Source: Collinsella sp.
GTDB taxonomy: Bacteria > Actinomycetota > Coriobacteriia > Coriobacteriales > Coriobacteriaceae
Assembly: GCA_019414205.1 (NCBI GenBank)
Contig: DXML01000012.1
Coordinates: 238,517-302,516, forward strand
Reading direction: 5' to 3'
DNA length: 64,000 nucleotides
Positions within the stretch are counted from its first letter, which is position 1. Every line of letters begins with the position of its first letter. The translations under genes and the position numbers were made by a program. Below the pieces are notes generated by a model. The model made no database searches, had not been told where the DNA came from, and saw only the letters and a program-made list of their open reading frames with translations. Shown here one piece after another: positions 7,857 to 15,733 of the stretch.

Positions 7857-9527
7857 ATGTCTGGTGTTACCCCTGCAGAAGTTCTGTCCAACTTTGGCAT
7901 TGCGCTGGTCGAAGACCCCGCCGAGAACCAGCCCCGCCTGCTGGTTGACCTGCCGGCAGCCGAGCTCGTCGAGCACGCCATCCGCCGCAACGAAGGCCGC
8001 ATGGCCTCCAACGGCGCACTGGTGATCGAGACGGGAGAGCGCACTGGCCGCTCGCCCAACGACCGTTTTATCGCCGACACGCCCGACGTGCACGACAAGA
8101 TCGCCTGGGGCGCCGTCAACCGCCCTCTGTCTGTCGAGAGCTACGAGGCCATCAAGGCCGGCATTGTCGACTACCTCAACGAGCGCGACGTGTTCGTCAC
8201 CCGTGGCATGGCAGGCGCCGACCGCAACCACACGCGTCGACTGCTCGTTGCCTGCGAGCGTGCCAGCCAGGCACTCTTTATTAAGCAGATGCTCGCCCGC
8301 CCGCTCGCCCGCGAAATCGCGCGCACCGGCGAGCCCGACTTCTGCGTACTCGCAGCGCCCGGTTACCAGTGCGACCCTGCCATCAAGGGCCTCAACTCCA
8401 GCGCCGCCGTGGTCATCAACTTCCAGGAACGCGTGATTCTGGTCGCCGGCACCGGCTACTCCGGTGAGATCAAAAAGTCGATCTTTAGCGTCATGAACTA
8501 CCTGCTGCCCGTCGAGGACGACGTGCTGCCCATGCACTGCTCGGCCAGCATGGATCCCGTCACGCACGAGACCGCCGTGCTCTTTGGCCTGTCTGGCACC
8601 GGCAAGACCACGCTTTCGGCCAATCCCACGCGCCTGCTGATCGGCGACGACGAGCACGGTTGGTCCGACATGGGCATCTTCAACATCGAGGGTGGCTGCT
8701 ACGCCAAATGCGAGGGCCTGGACGCGTTCCACGAGCCCGAGATCTTCAACGCCGTCCGCTTGGGCGCGATCTGCGAAAACGTGGTGCTCGACGAGAGCCG
8801 CAAGCCCAACTACGATGACGTCTCGGTCACGCACAACACGCGCGTGGCCTACCCTGTGGAGCACATTCCCAACGCGTGGACCAAGGGCATGGGCACCACT
8901 CCGAGCGTCGTGCTGTTTTTGACCTGCGACGCCTTTGGCGTGCTGCCGCCCATCTCGCGCCTGACGGCCGACGCCGCCATGTATCACTTCGTGACGGGCT
9001 TTACGGCCAAGATCCCCGGCACCGAGGTCGGCGTCACCGAGCCCACGCCCACGTTCTCTTCGCTGTTTGGCGAGCCGTTTATGCCGCTCGACCCCATGGT
9101 CTATGCCAAGATGCTCGGTGAGCGCATCGCCGACGGCCGCACGCGTGTGTACCTGGTCAACACCGGCTGGATTGGCGGCGGCTACGGCGTGGGCCATCGC
9201 ATCGAGCTTGCCTACACGCGCGCCCTGGTGGCCCGCGCCCTCGACGGTACCATCGAGGACAGCGAATTCGTGCATGACGATATCTTTAACGTTGACATTC
9301 CCACCACGTGCCACGGCGTGCCCGACGGCATCCTGGTGCCGCGCCAGTACTGGCAGAGCACCGCGCGCTACGACGAGGCGGCGCACAACTTGGCCGTGAT
9401 GTTCGAGGAGAACTTCGAGAAGAAGTACTCGCACCTGCCCGAGTCCGTGAAGGCCGCCGGTCCGCACGCTCAGGTGCACGCCGACGTCCGTCATCGCGGC
9501 CGCGGCCTGCTGGGACTCCGACACTAG
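7857..9527 (+). CDS. pckA: Phosphoenolpyruvate carboxykinase (ATP)
   Basis: Catalyses oxaloacetate + ATP to PEP + ADP + CO2. In anaerobes it often runs in the carboxylating direction during fermentation to succinate. The ATP-type family is shown by ERTGRSPNDRF near the N-terminus (substrate-binding Arg), the kinase-1a loop GLSGTGKTTLS around residues 245-255, and the metal-binding GDDEHGWSD that follows. At 556 aa it is close to the usual 530-540, with a slightly longer C-terminus. The start at 7857 is chosen because AAAGGAGG lies 5 bases upstream. Monocistronic, flanked by repeats on both sides. Confidence 0.96.
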   Translation: MSGVTPAEVLSNFGIALVEDPAENQPRLLVDLPAAELVEHAIRRNEGRMASNGALVIETGERTGRSPNDRFIADTPDVHDKIAWGAVNRPLSVESYEAIKAGIVDYLNERDVFVTRGMAGADRNHTRRLLVACERASQALFIKQMLARPLAREIARTGEPDFCVLAAPGYQCDPAIKGLNSSAAVVINFQERVILVAGTGYSGEIKKSIFSVMNYLLPVEDDVLPMHCSASMDPVTHETAVLFGLSGTGKTTLSANPTRLLIGDDEHGWSDMGIFNIEGGCYAKCEGLDAFHEPEIFNAVRLGAICENVVLDESRKPNYDDVSVTHNTRVAYPVEHIPNAWTKGMGTTPSVVLFLTCDAFGVLPPISRLTADAAMYHFVTGFTAKIPGTEVGVTEPTPTFSSLFGEPFMPLDPMVYAKMLGERIADGRTRVYLVNTGWIGGGYGVGHRIELAYTRALVARALDGTIEDSEFVHDDIFNVDIPTTCHGVPDGILVPRQYWQSTARYDEAAHNLAVMFEENFEKKYSHLPESVKAAGPHAQVHADVRHRGRGLLGLRH

Positions 9528-9542
9528 CGTTGCTTCAGACCC

Positions 9543-9584
9543 AAAAACCACCATAAAGGGGACAGGCACCTTTGTGGTGGTTTT
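9543..9584. repeat. REP-like palindrome, family A copy 1
   Basis: AAAACCACCA and TGGTGGTTTT arms surround AAAGGGGACAGGCACCTTTGT. It lies just after pckA and opposite in orientation to the copy at 10504, so the two bracket the B3/B4 gene. It may also act as a transcription end signal. Confidence 0.85.
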
Positions 9585-9625
9585 ACTCGCGCGGATGACT
9601 CGGGTTACAATACGCCTGACATATT

Positions 9626-9722
9626 GCCCCCTTCTCCGGATGGGGGCAGCGTAAGCGCTCTTGTGGCGGCACCGTAGGACTTTGAAGGTGGCCGTCGTAA
9701 GGGCGCTTTTTGTTTAGGCGCC
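9626..9722 (+). promoter_or_regulatory. Structured leader with terminator-like stem
   Basis: Two hairpins precede the B3/B4 gene: GCCCCC...GGGGGC (9626-9647), then a long imperfect stem from AGCGCTCTT to AAGGGCGCT followed by TTTTTGTTT (about 9652-9722). The second has the shape of an intrinsic terminator inside the leader and could be an attenuator. No known riboswitch class is recognised. Confidence 0.4.
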
Positions 9723-9755
9723 CTCGCTCGGGCGCGCACGATGAAGGGAGAGCGC

Positions 9756-10475
9756 ATGAAGAGCTTTATTGCCGAGGATTCGTTTTGGGAGCTATTTCCG
9801 CAGGCGGCTGTCGGTGTTGTGGTCGTAAAGGGCATGAAGCCCGCGGCTCAGATTCCTCAAGAGGACGTGGACGCGATTGCGGCGTTGCTCGACCGCGCCA
9901 ATATCGACGCGGAGCGTCATCTGACCAGCGATACTATCAGCGAGAACGCACCGGTCAAGGCATGGCGCGAGGCTTATCGGCTGTTCAAGACCAAAAAGGG
10001 CGCGCGTTGCTCAATTGAGAACCTGCTCAAGCGCGTGCTCAAGGGCAAACCGGTGGGCCACATTACGCCCGCGGTGGATATCTACAACACGGTGTCGCTG
10101 ACCTACGCGCTGCCCGTTGGCGGCGAGGACCTGCATGCGATTGAGGGGGATCTTCGCTTGAAGGTGACTGACGGCGGCGATGCGTTCCTGCCACTTGGCG
10201 AGGAAACGGATGACCCGACGCTGCCCGGCGAGCTCGCCTACATCGATGATGCGGGCGCCGTATGCCGCTGCTGAAACTGGCGCGATGGCGTTCGCACGGC
10301 GCTGTCCGACGATTCGGCCGATGCATTCCTGGCGATTGAGTGCGTGGAGCCCGAGCAGATGGGGGATTGCCAGGCTGCCGTTGATCGTCTCGCCGAGCTG
10401 CTCGAGCGCTATCTGGGAGCGACGGTTGTCGTTAAGACGCTTGTGACCCGCGACAATCCCTGCGTGGAACTGTAG
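9756..10475 (+). pseudogene. B3/B4 tRNA-binding-domain protein with in-frame TGA
   Basis: The B3/B4 domain is an editing-type fold of phenylalanyl-tRNA synthetase beta. Free-standing versions may clear mischarged tRNA. The start at 9756 is preferred over the ATG at 9741 because AGGGAG sits at proper distance. The reading frame is interrupted by TGA at 10272-10274. Beyond it the same frame continues without a shift through NWRDGVRTALSDD... to a TAG at 10473-10475, giving a family-typical total of about 239 residues. The TGA falls in the segment CRC-stop-NWRDG, where I would expect Trp (TGG), so one G-to-A change explains it. Either the gene is freshly inactivated, or a truncated 172-aa protein or readthrough product is made. 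It is bracketed by inverted REP-like palindromes. Confidence 0.75.
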
Positions 10476-10503
10476 CGACGCCTGCGGATCATGTTCGCCG
10501 GTC

Positions 10504-10545
10504 AAAACCACTACAAAGGCGCCTGTCCCCTTTGTGGTGGTTTTT
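10504..10545. repeat. REP-like palindrome, family A copy 2
   Basis: Same family as 9543-9584 but in the reverse orientation (AAAGGCGCCTGTCCCCTTTGT core). One left-arm base differs (CCACTACA), leaving an imperfect stem. Confidence 0.85.
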
Positions 10546-10648
10546 ATGTTGATGGGTTAACAAATGGGATATTTGGGTATGGGTGTTGCCTTGTGCGGCT
10601 AAGATGTTTACCCGTTAGCATCATGCAAGCGAAAGGCGGTCGTCTCCC

Positions 10649-11098
10649 ATGCAGCAGAACGACGAGACACGTTTCGAGGACTTTGTCGGACTGATCAGCG
10701 GGCTCTACAAGGAGATCCAGCGCATTAAGACATCCGAGGGCGCAAGGCTGGGCCTCAAGGGCTCCGACGTTATGTGCCTGTACTATCTTGAGCGCAGCAA
10801 GGACGGCCTGACTGGCGCTGACCTGGCTCGCATGGCAGGCGTGACCCGTGCCGCCGTCTCGCGCACGCTCGCGCATCTGGAGGAGGGCGGCTACGTCGAG
10901 GTCGACGACTCGGGTGATGCAGCCGTTAAGTATCGTGCCCCGGTGCGCCTGACCGCTCTGGGCGGCGAGAGCATGAGCGAGGCGGACCGCATCATTCGCG
11001 AGGTGCTCGACACCACCGGTAAGGCTATGGGTGTGGAGCAGCGCGAGCAGATGTATGCGTCGCTACGTACGATTCTCAACACCCTGCGTGAGATCTAA
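10649..11098 (+). CDS. MarR-family transcriptional regulator
   Basis: A 149-aa winged-helix regulator. The helix-turn-helix and wing are visible as LTGADLARMAGVTRAAVSRTLAHLEEGGYVE (residues about 52-82), flanked by helices used for dimerisation. It probably represses a nearby transporter or stress gene, or itself. It lies 119 bases before the DegV gene in the same direction, so DegV is a possible target. The effector is unknown. Confidence 0.85.
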   Translation: MQQNDETRFEDFVGLISGLYKEIQRIKTSEGARLGLKGSDVMCLYYLERSKDGLTGADLARMAGVTRAAVSRTLAHLEEGGYVEVDDSGDAAVKYRAPVRLTALGGESMSEADRIIREVLDTTGKAMGVEQREQMYASLRTILNTLREI

Positions 11099-11217
11099 GG
11101 CCGCCAAGGCATTTGCTTCCCATTAAAAACTGCATAGTCCCGTTTGAGCGCGTATGCCGTGCCGGGGCATTGCTGTCAAAATTCCCCGCGCGGGACCTGC
11201 GCAAGAAAGGATTCGTT

Positions 11218-12072
11218 ATGTCCGTCCGCATTATTACCGATTCCGCAAGCGATATGTCGCCGGCGGAGCACCCCGCTCTGCGTGTTCTGCCGCTGTCCGT
11301 CACCTTTGGCACCGATGTGTATATGGATGGCGTCGACATCGATCACCAGCGCTTTTACGAGATGCTTGTGGAGCGCGATGAGCTGCCCAAGACCGGTCAG
11401 GTCAACCCGTACGCCTTTTCGCAGGCGATTGCCGAAGCGCGTGAGGCCGGCGATGAGGCCGTGATTATTACCGTGGGCGCCAAGCTCTCGGGCACCAACC
11501 AGAGTGCTCGTACGGCACTTGCCGAGGCGCCGGGCGGCGACATGTTCGTCGTGGACAGCAATAACGTGACCTTGGGCGAGCGCGTGCTGGTCGAGTATGC
11601 GCTGCGCCTGGTGGACGAGGGCCAGGGCGCGGCTCAGGTTGCGGCGGCTGTCGAGGCCGTGCGCGACCGCGTGGTCGTCATCGGCCTGCTCGAGACGCTG
11701 GAGTACCTGGTGCGCGGCGGTCGCCTGTCTGCTGCGGCCGGTGCCGTGGGTACGCTGCTCAACGTAAAGCCCGTGGTGGCTGCCGAGGACGGTCTGATCG
11801 TGCAGCTGGGCAAGGCGCGCGGTTCCAAGAACGGACGTAACCTGCTCAACCAGAAGGTCGAAAAGGCGGGCGGCATCGACTTTTCCATGCCGCTGGCGCT
11901 CGGCTATACGGGCCTTTCGGATGCGGTGCTCAAGAAGTATATCGAGGACAGCGCGGCACTGTGGGCTGGCCACACCGAGGGCGAACTGCCCGTTCACACC
12001 ATCGGCGCCACCATCGGCACCCATGTAGGCCCCGGCGCCGTAGCCGTAGCCTTCTTCCAGCCCGTTAACTAG
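11218..12072 (+). CDS. DegV family fatty-acid-binding protein
   Basis: A 284-aa DegV/FakB-type protein. These proteins hold a fatty acid for phosphorylation by FakA in the fatty acid kinase system. Family landmarks are the opening VRIITDSASDM, the TFG...YMDGVDI segment, the SGTNQSA loop (lipid head-group site) and LEYLVRGGRLS. The start at 11218 is chosen for its AAAGGA and because upstream residues do not fit the family. No fakA is present in the window. Confidence 0.9.
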   Translation: MSVRIITDSASDMSPAEHPALRVLPLSVTFGTDVYMDGVDIDHQRFYEMLVERDELPKTGQVNPYAFSQAIAEAREAGDEAVIITVGAKLSGTNQSARTALAEAPGGDMFVVDSNNVTLGERVLVEYALRLVDEGQGAAQVAAAVEAVRDRVVVIGLLETLEYLVRGGRLSAAAGAVGTLLNVKPVVAAEDGLIVQLGKARGSKNGRNLLNQKVEKAGGIDFSMPLALGYTGLSDAVLKKYIEDSAALWAGHTEGELPVHTIGATIGTHVGPGAVAVAFFQPVN

Positions 12073-12082
12073 CCCACCTGCC

Positions 12083-12122
12083 AAAACCACCACAAAGGGG
12101 ACAGGCACCTTTGTGGTGGTTT
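12083..12122. repeat. REP-like palindrome, family A copy 3
   Basis: AAAACCACCACAAAGG...CCTTTGTGGTGGTTT with a GGGACAGGCA core. It lies right after degV and, with the oppositely oriented copy at 12488, brackets the alkyltransferase-like gene. Confidence 0.88.
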
Positions 12123-12151
12123 ATGCTATTCCGGGTGGAAGGGAGCGAGCA

Positions 12152-12472
12152 ATGGCGTCTGAGGGCTTTTTTGAGCGGGTGTACGAGGTGGTCGAGCAGA
12201 TCCCCGAAGGGATGGTCGCCACGTACGGCCAGGTGGCGCTGCTCGCCGGTCGTCCACGAAGCGCGCGCTATGTGGGCTATGCGCTGCACAGCAATCCGCG
12301 CCCTGGTCAGATTCCCTGCCATCGTGTGGTGTTTGCCGATGGCCGCATTTGCGAGGGCTTTGCGTTTGGCGGCCCCGATGCTCAGCGTGAGCTCTTAATG
12401 GGGGAGGGCGTGACGTTTACCGATCCCATGCACGTCGACCTGGGCGCCTGTCGTTGGCCGGCCGGGCTTTAA
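12152..12472 (+). CDS. MGMT-like DNA alkyltransferase domain protein
   Basis: A 106-aa protein containing only the C-terminal DNA-binding/active-site domain of O6-alkylguanine-DNA alkyltransferases: GMVATYGQVALLAG (recognition helix region), then the active-site PCHRVV. The cysteine is retained, unlike alkyltransferase-like (ATL) proteins that carry Trp there, so genuine methyl transfer is possible. The N-terminal domain of full-length Ogt/Ada is absent. The start at 12152 is chosen for the GGGAGCG just upstream. An upstream in-frame GTG at 12113 would lie inside the repeat. Confidence 0.85.
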   Translation: MASEGFFERVYEVVEQIPEGMVATYGQVALLAGRPRSARYVGYALHSNPRPGQIPCHRVVFADGRICEGFAFGGPDAQRELLMGEGVTFTDPMHVDLGACRWPAGL

Positions 12473-12487
12473 CGGCTTGCTCGCGCC

Positions 12488-12526
12488 AAAACCACCACAA
12501 AGGTGCCTGTCCCCTTTGTGGTGGTT
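12488..12526. repeat. REP-like palindrome, family A copy 4
   Basis: AAAACCACCACAAAGG arm with CCTTTGTGGTGGTT. Core orientation is opposite to copy 3. Located 15 bases after the alkyltransferase-like gene. Confidence 0.88.
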
Positions 12527-12704
12527 CTAGTTTACCTGAGCTAACTTATGGAGAAGGTATGGCGGCGCGGTTTGTCGCAGCAAAGTAAACCACGGTGAAC
12601 TATATTGTTTTCAGCAACGGAGCAGGCAATAGGCGATGAAAAAGCCTGCCCTGTTGAGTTTGATTCGCATTCCTCCCCTCTGTGCGATTCAACGGTGTAC
12701 TTCG

Positions 12705-12746
12705 GGAACAGGCCCGCTGGCAACTATCTGCCAGCGGGCCTGTTCC
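12705..12746. terminator. Perfect 18-bp hairpin downstream of trpS
   Basis: GGAACAGGCCCGCTGGCA and its exact reverse complement flank a 6-base loop. It is placed where trpS transcription (minus strand) should end. It lacks a clear T run on the minus side, so termination may depend on Rho or the hairpin may protect the 3' end. Confidence 0.6.
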
Positions 12747-12798
12747 TGTTTCGGTGAGGATTCAGCCTCACCGTCTATGTTGTGCGAAGGCGCTTTGC

Positions 12799-13848
12799 CT
12801 AGTACACCATGCCCATGGCGTCCTGAACCTCGGCAAGGGTCTGCTCGGCGATCTCATTGGCGCGACGGTTGCCCTCGTGCAGCACGTCCTTCACGTAATC
12901 CAGGTCGTTTTCGTAGCGCTGGCGACGCTCGCGGATCGGCGCGAAGTACTCGTTGACGGCCTCGGTCACGTACTTCTTGAGCTGGCCGGAGCCGCCCATG
13001 CCAATCTCCTCGGCAATCTCGACTTCGGAACGGCCGGTGCAGATGGCGGCCGTCGAAAGCAAACCGGACACGCCGGGGCGGTTCTCGGGATCGAACGTGA
13101 TCATGCGCTCGGAGTCGGTCTGGCTCTTCTTGATGCGCTTGGCCGTCTCCTCGGCGGTCATCGAGATGTTGATGGCGTTACCGTAGCTCTTGCTCATCTT
13201 GCGACCGTCCAGGCCCGGCAGCAGCGGGGTCTCGGACAGCAGTGCGTCGACCTCGGGGAACACCTTGCCGTAGCGGTTGTTAAAGCGGCGGGCGATGGTG
13301 CGGGTGAGCTCGATGTGCGGCAGCTGGTCGCGACCGACGGGCACCACATTGCCCTTGCAGAACAGGATGTCGCAGGCCTGGTGCACCGGGTAGGTGAGCA
13401 GAAGGCCGGTGAGCTCGTGGCCCGAGGCCTCCATCTCGGCCTTGACCGTGGGGTTGCGCGCCAGCTCGGCCTCGGAGACCAGCGACAGGAACGGCAGCAT
13501 GAGCTGGTTTGCGGCGGGTACGGCGGAGTGCGCGTAGATCATGGTCTTGTCGGGGTCGATGCCGCAGGCAAGGTAGTCCATGACCATGTTGTACACGTTG
13601 TCCTGGATGTGCTCGGTCGTGTCGCGGTCAGTGATGACTTGGTAGTCGGCGATGAGCACGTTGGTCTTGGCGCCCATGTTCTGCAGCTCAACACGGCCCT
13701 TGAGGGTACCGAAGTAGTGACCCAGGTGCAGACGGCCGGTGGGGCGGTCGCCGGTGAGCATGGTGAACTTCTCGGGCGTTTTGGCCAGGCCCTCGCGAAT
13801 GGCGTTGCTTTTTTGCAGCGCGACTTCGTAGCTGTTCTCGTTTGGCAT
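12799..13848 (-). CDS. trpS: Tryptophanyl-tRNA synthetase
   Basis: Charges tRNA-Trp. A 349-aa class I synthetase. The HIGH-type motif appears as RPTGRLHLGHYFG (about residues 35-47) and the KMSKS loop as DGRKMSKSYGN. Length agrees with bacterial TrpRS. The start at 13848 is preferred over 13878 because TTAGGAG lies just upstream of this ATG. It is followed in the same direction by no close gene. Confidence 0.96.
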   Translation of the reverse strand: MPNENSYEVALQKSNAIREGLAKTPEKFTMLTGDRPTGRLHLGHYFGTLKGRVELQNMGAKTNVLIADYQVITDRDTTEHIQDNVYNMVMDYLACGIDPDKTMIYAHSAVPAANQLMLPFLSLVSEAELARNPTVKAEMEASGHELTGLLLTYPVHQACDILFCKGNVVPVGRDQLPHIELTRTIARRFNNRYGKVFPEVDALLSETPLLPGLDGRKMSKSYGNAINISMTAEETAKRIKKSQTDSERMITFDPENRPGVSGLLSTAAICTGRSEVEIAEEIGMGGSGQLKKYVTEAVNEYFAPIRERRQRYENDLDYVKDVLHEGNRRANEIAEQTLAEVQDAMGMVY

Positions 13849-14009
13849 GATTGCTCCTAACGTATGTTCATGGGTCAAGATGATAACGCGTTTATTGGAG
13901 GGTCGGGGCGTAAGTACGCGAGGGGCGGGAGAGCGGCGGCATGTGCGATGGGCGCGGCGTGGCTGCGCGTTTGGCCGGCGGCGCCTGGGCGCATCCTCGG
14001 CAGCTTGCC

Positions 14010-15209
14010 CTAGCGCCTGTGGTGGCGCTCCTCCTTGCGTTCTTCTGCCGCCTGCTCCTCCTGCTTAAAGGCGGGGTCGTCGGGGGTGACGAGCTCGTCC
14101 TCGTGCGTGCGCTTGTTGTAATGGTGGCGTAGCACGGGCTCAAACAGATGTAGATGCTTGGCAAAGGCCGCCGAGCCAATGGCGAGCACGGTAAAGATGA
14201 GCACGCGCATGGGCACCTCGACCTGGTTGATCGCGGCGGCGCCGGCCGAAAGCATAATGCACCAGGCATAGATGAGCAGCACAGCCTGCTTTTGGTTGTA
14301 GCCCTCTTGGATCAGGCGGTGGTGGATGTGGCCCTTGTCGGCCTGCCCGATGCTAATGTGGGCGCGCTTGCGGCGCACGATGGCGCTAAACGTGTCGATG
14401 ATGGGCACGCCGGCAACGATGAGCGGGATGATAAGTGAGGTGAGCGCGGCGGTGCGGCTCACGTTGAGTAGCGAGATGGAGCCCAGCGCAAAGCCCAGAA
14501 GCAGCGACCCCGAGTCGCCCAAGAAGATGCTTGCGGGGTTGAAGTTGTAGCGCAAAAAGGCCAGACAGGCGCCAAAGAGCGCAATGGAGAGCGCGGCGGC
14601 GTCGATGCGGCCCGAGAGAACGGCCATCGAAAACATGGTGAACGACGCGATGCCGCAGATGCCCGTGGCTAAGCCGTCGAGGCCGTCGATGAGGTTAATG
14701 ATGTTGGTGAATGCCACCAGATAGATCACGGTGATGGGGTAGGCGAGCCATCCGAGCATGATTTCGCCGGGGGCAAACGGGTTGACGATGACGCCGATGC
14801 GCAGGCCACCCACGCAGGCGATGAGCGCAGCGAGGACCTGTCCGGCCAGCTTTTGCTTGGGCTTGAGCTGAATGACGTCGTCGATAGCGCCGGTCGCAAA
14901 GATGACGGTAAAGGAGAGCGCCAGCATGGGATAGCTAATGTGAAGGCGCGGGTGCGGCACCAGGACGGGCGGCCAGCCTAGGTGCCAGGTGCCTAGGATT
15001 TGCACAATGCAGGCAACGACCAGGCCCAAAAACACCGCCGTTCCGCCCAAACGCGGGATGGGCTTGGTGTTGATGCGGCGCTTAGAAGGATAGTCGACGG
15101 CGTCGAGCTTAATTGCCAAGCGCTTGACCAGGGGCACCGTGAGGAAGGTCGTGATAAAGGCCGCCGCTGCCACGCATAGATACGGTATGTAGCTCGGGGA
15201 TGAAGCCAT
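14010..15209 (-). CDS. Undecaprenyl-phosphate GlcNAc-1-phosphate transferase (WecA/TagO-like)
   Basis: A polytopic membrane enzyme of the MraY/WecA (GT4) superfamily. It moves a sugar-1-phosphate from UDP-sugar to undecaprenyl phosphate, the first step of teichoic acid, capsule or O-glycan synthesis. Visible motifs: GAIDDVIQLKPKQK (metal site DD), FTNIINLIDGLDGLATG, FLGDSGSLLLG and the cytoplasmic KGHIHHRL loop. The C-terminus is a charged soluble tail (EEQAAEERKEERHHRR). The start is uncertain: 15209 gives a normal hydrophobic N-terminus (ASSPSYIPYLCVAAAAFI), but no strong ribosome site is seen there. In-frame starts at 15281 and 15329 are alternatives. Confidence 0.88.
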   Translation of the reverse strand: MASSPSYIPYLCVAAAAFITTFLTVPLVKRLAIKLDAVDYPSKRRINTKPIPRLGGTAVFLGLVVACIVQILGTWHLGWPPVLVPHPRLHISYPMLALSFTVIFATGAIDDVIQLKPKQKLAGQVLAALIACVGGLRIGVIVNPFAPGEIMLGWLAYPITVIYLVAFTNIINLIDGLDGLATGICGIASFTMFSMAVLSGRIDAAALSIALFGACLAFLRYNFNPASIFLGDSGSLLLGFALGSISLLNVSRTAALTSLIIPLIVAGVPIIDTFSAIVRRKRAHISIGQADKGHIHHRLIQEGYNQKQAVLLIYAWCIMLSAGAAAINQVEVPMRVLIFTVLAIGSAAFAKHLHLFEPVLRHHYNKRTHEDELVTPDDPAFKQEEQAAEERKEERHHRR

Positions 15210-15733
15210 GAATCTAAAAACCGCCAAGCGTCGAAGGAAAAGGTCAAAGGTTGCTAAGCGCAAAGGGCATAGCCGAACCATGATACTCGACCAAGGGGGG
15301 TGCATGGAATTGCACGCAGCGATAATCACGCGCTTACCAGATATTGGGATGTTGTCGATGGATTGTCGGGATACCGTCGGGGATCCATATGGGCTGTAAT
15401 GGTGGTTTTCGGCAAATAAAAACCACCCCCCACGTTACGAAAATGAACCCACCTAAAACAGGTGGGTGCCCTCATCGACTGTTCCAGCGTCCTTAACAAC
15501 GAAGGATACCTGTACTAGGTACGACTGTGTGGGCTCCCTAAATAAACGCGACGGTTCACCCAGTTGCTCCGCGGGGGGCGGAATACCTACATCATAAAGC
15601 GGCACTTTATCGATTCCAGTCTTGACATTACAAAAATCGTGTCGGACGATTACGGCGCCTTGGGCTCGAGCCGTCTGTGCGGTTGGTCCCTTTACGTTTG
15701 AGCTGCTGAATCGTTGTTTTGGAGCATGTTTTT
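15210..15733. other. Divergent intergenic stretch with structured RNA
   Basis: A 524-base gap between the WecA-like gene (minus) and the radical SAM gene (plus). It contains a multi-branched RNA structure on the minus strand (about 15412-15605), a small hairpin at 15402-15429, and a TTGACA box at 15623-15628 that could serve the radical SAM gene. Confidence 0.6.
15412..15605 (-). ncRNA. Structured noncoding RNA (raiA-motif-like or 6S-like candidate)
   Basis: On the minus strand CCGCCCCCCGCG (15581-15570) pairs with CGTGGGGGGTGG (15434-15423) as a 12-bp closing helix, followed by TTTTTATTT. Inside are three perfect hairpins: TACCT-GTACT-AGGTA, TCCTT...AAGGA and ACCCACCT...AGGTGGGT. Further pairings are GCCC/GGGC and CAGTCG/CGCTG. 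An extra hairpin (ATAAAG...CTTTAT) lies near the 5' end, with a possible promoter TTGTAA-16-GATAAA just upstream. No ORF fits. The closed multi-branch shape with unpaired conserved-looking GGGTGAACC and TTTATTTAGGG argues for a real RNA. Which class it belongs to cannot be settled by eye. Confidence 0.6.

Larger units (their letters stand above)
12473..12798. other. Convergent intergenic stretch
   Basis: A 326-base gap between the alkyltransferase-like gene and trpS, which converge. It holds the palindrome at 12488 and the perfect hairpin at 12705. I see no gene in it. Confidence 0.6.

Noticed and set aside
7695..9569. Open frame of 624 codons on the minus strand across pckA
   Set aside because: It is an antisense shadow of a strongly biased G/C-third-position gene. 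No ribosome site and no family features.
9605..9730. 4.5S/SRP RNA before the B3/B4 gene
   Set aside because: The hairpins lack the conserved SRP loop GGAAG...AGCAG pattern.
10272..10274. TGA as a selenocysteine codon
   Set aside because: The context suggests Trp in this family, no SECIS-like hairpin is evident directly downstream and no selenoprotein family is involved. A point mutation is simpler.
9543..12526. CRISPR array from the repeated palindromes
   Set aside because: The repeats are separated by genes of irregular length, not by regular 30-40 base spacers, and occur in both orientations. No cas genes.
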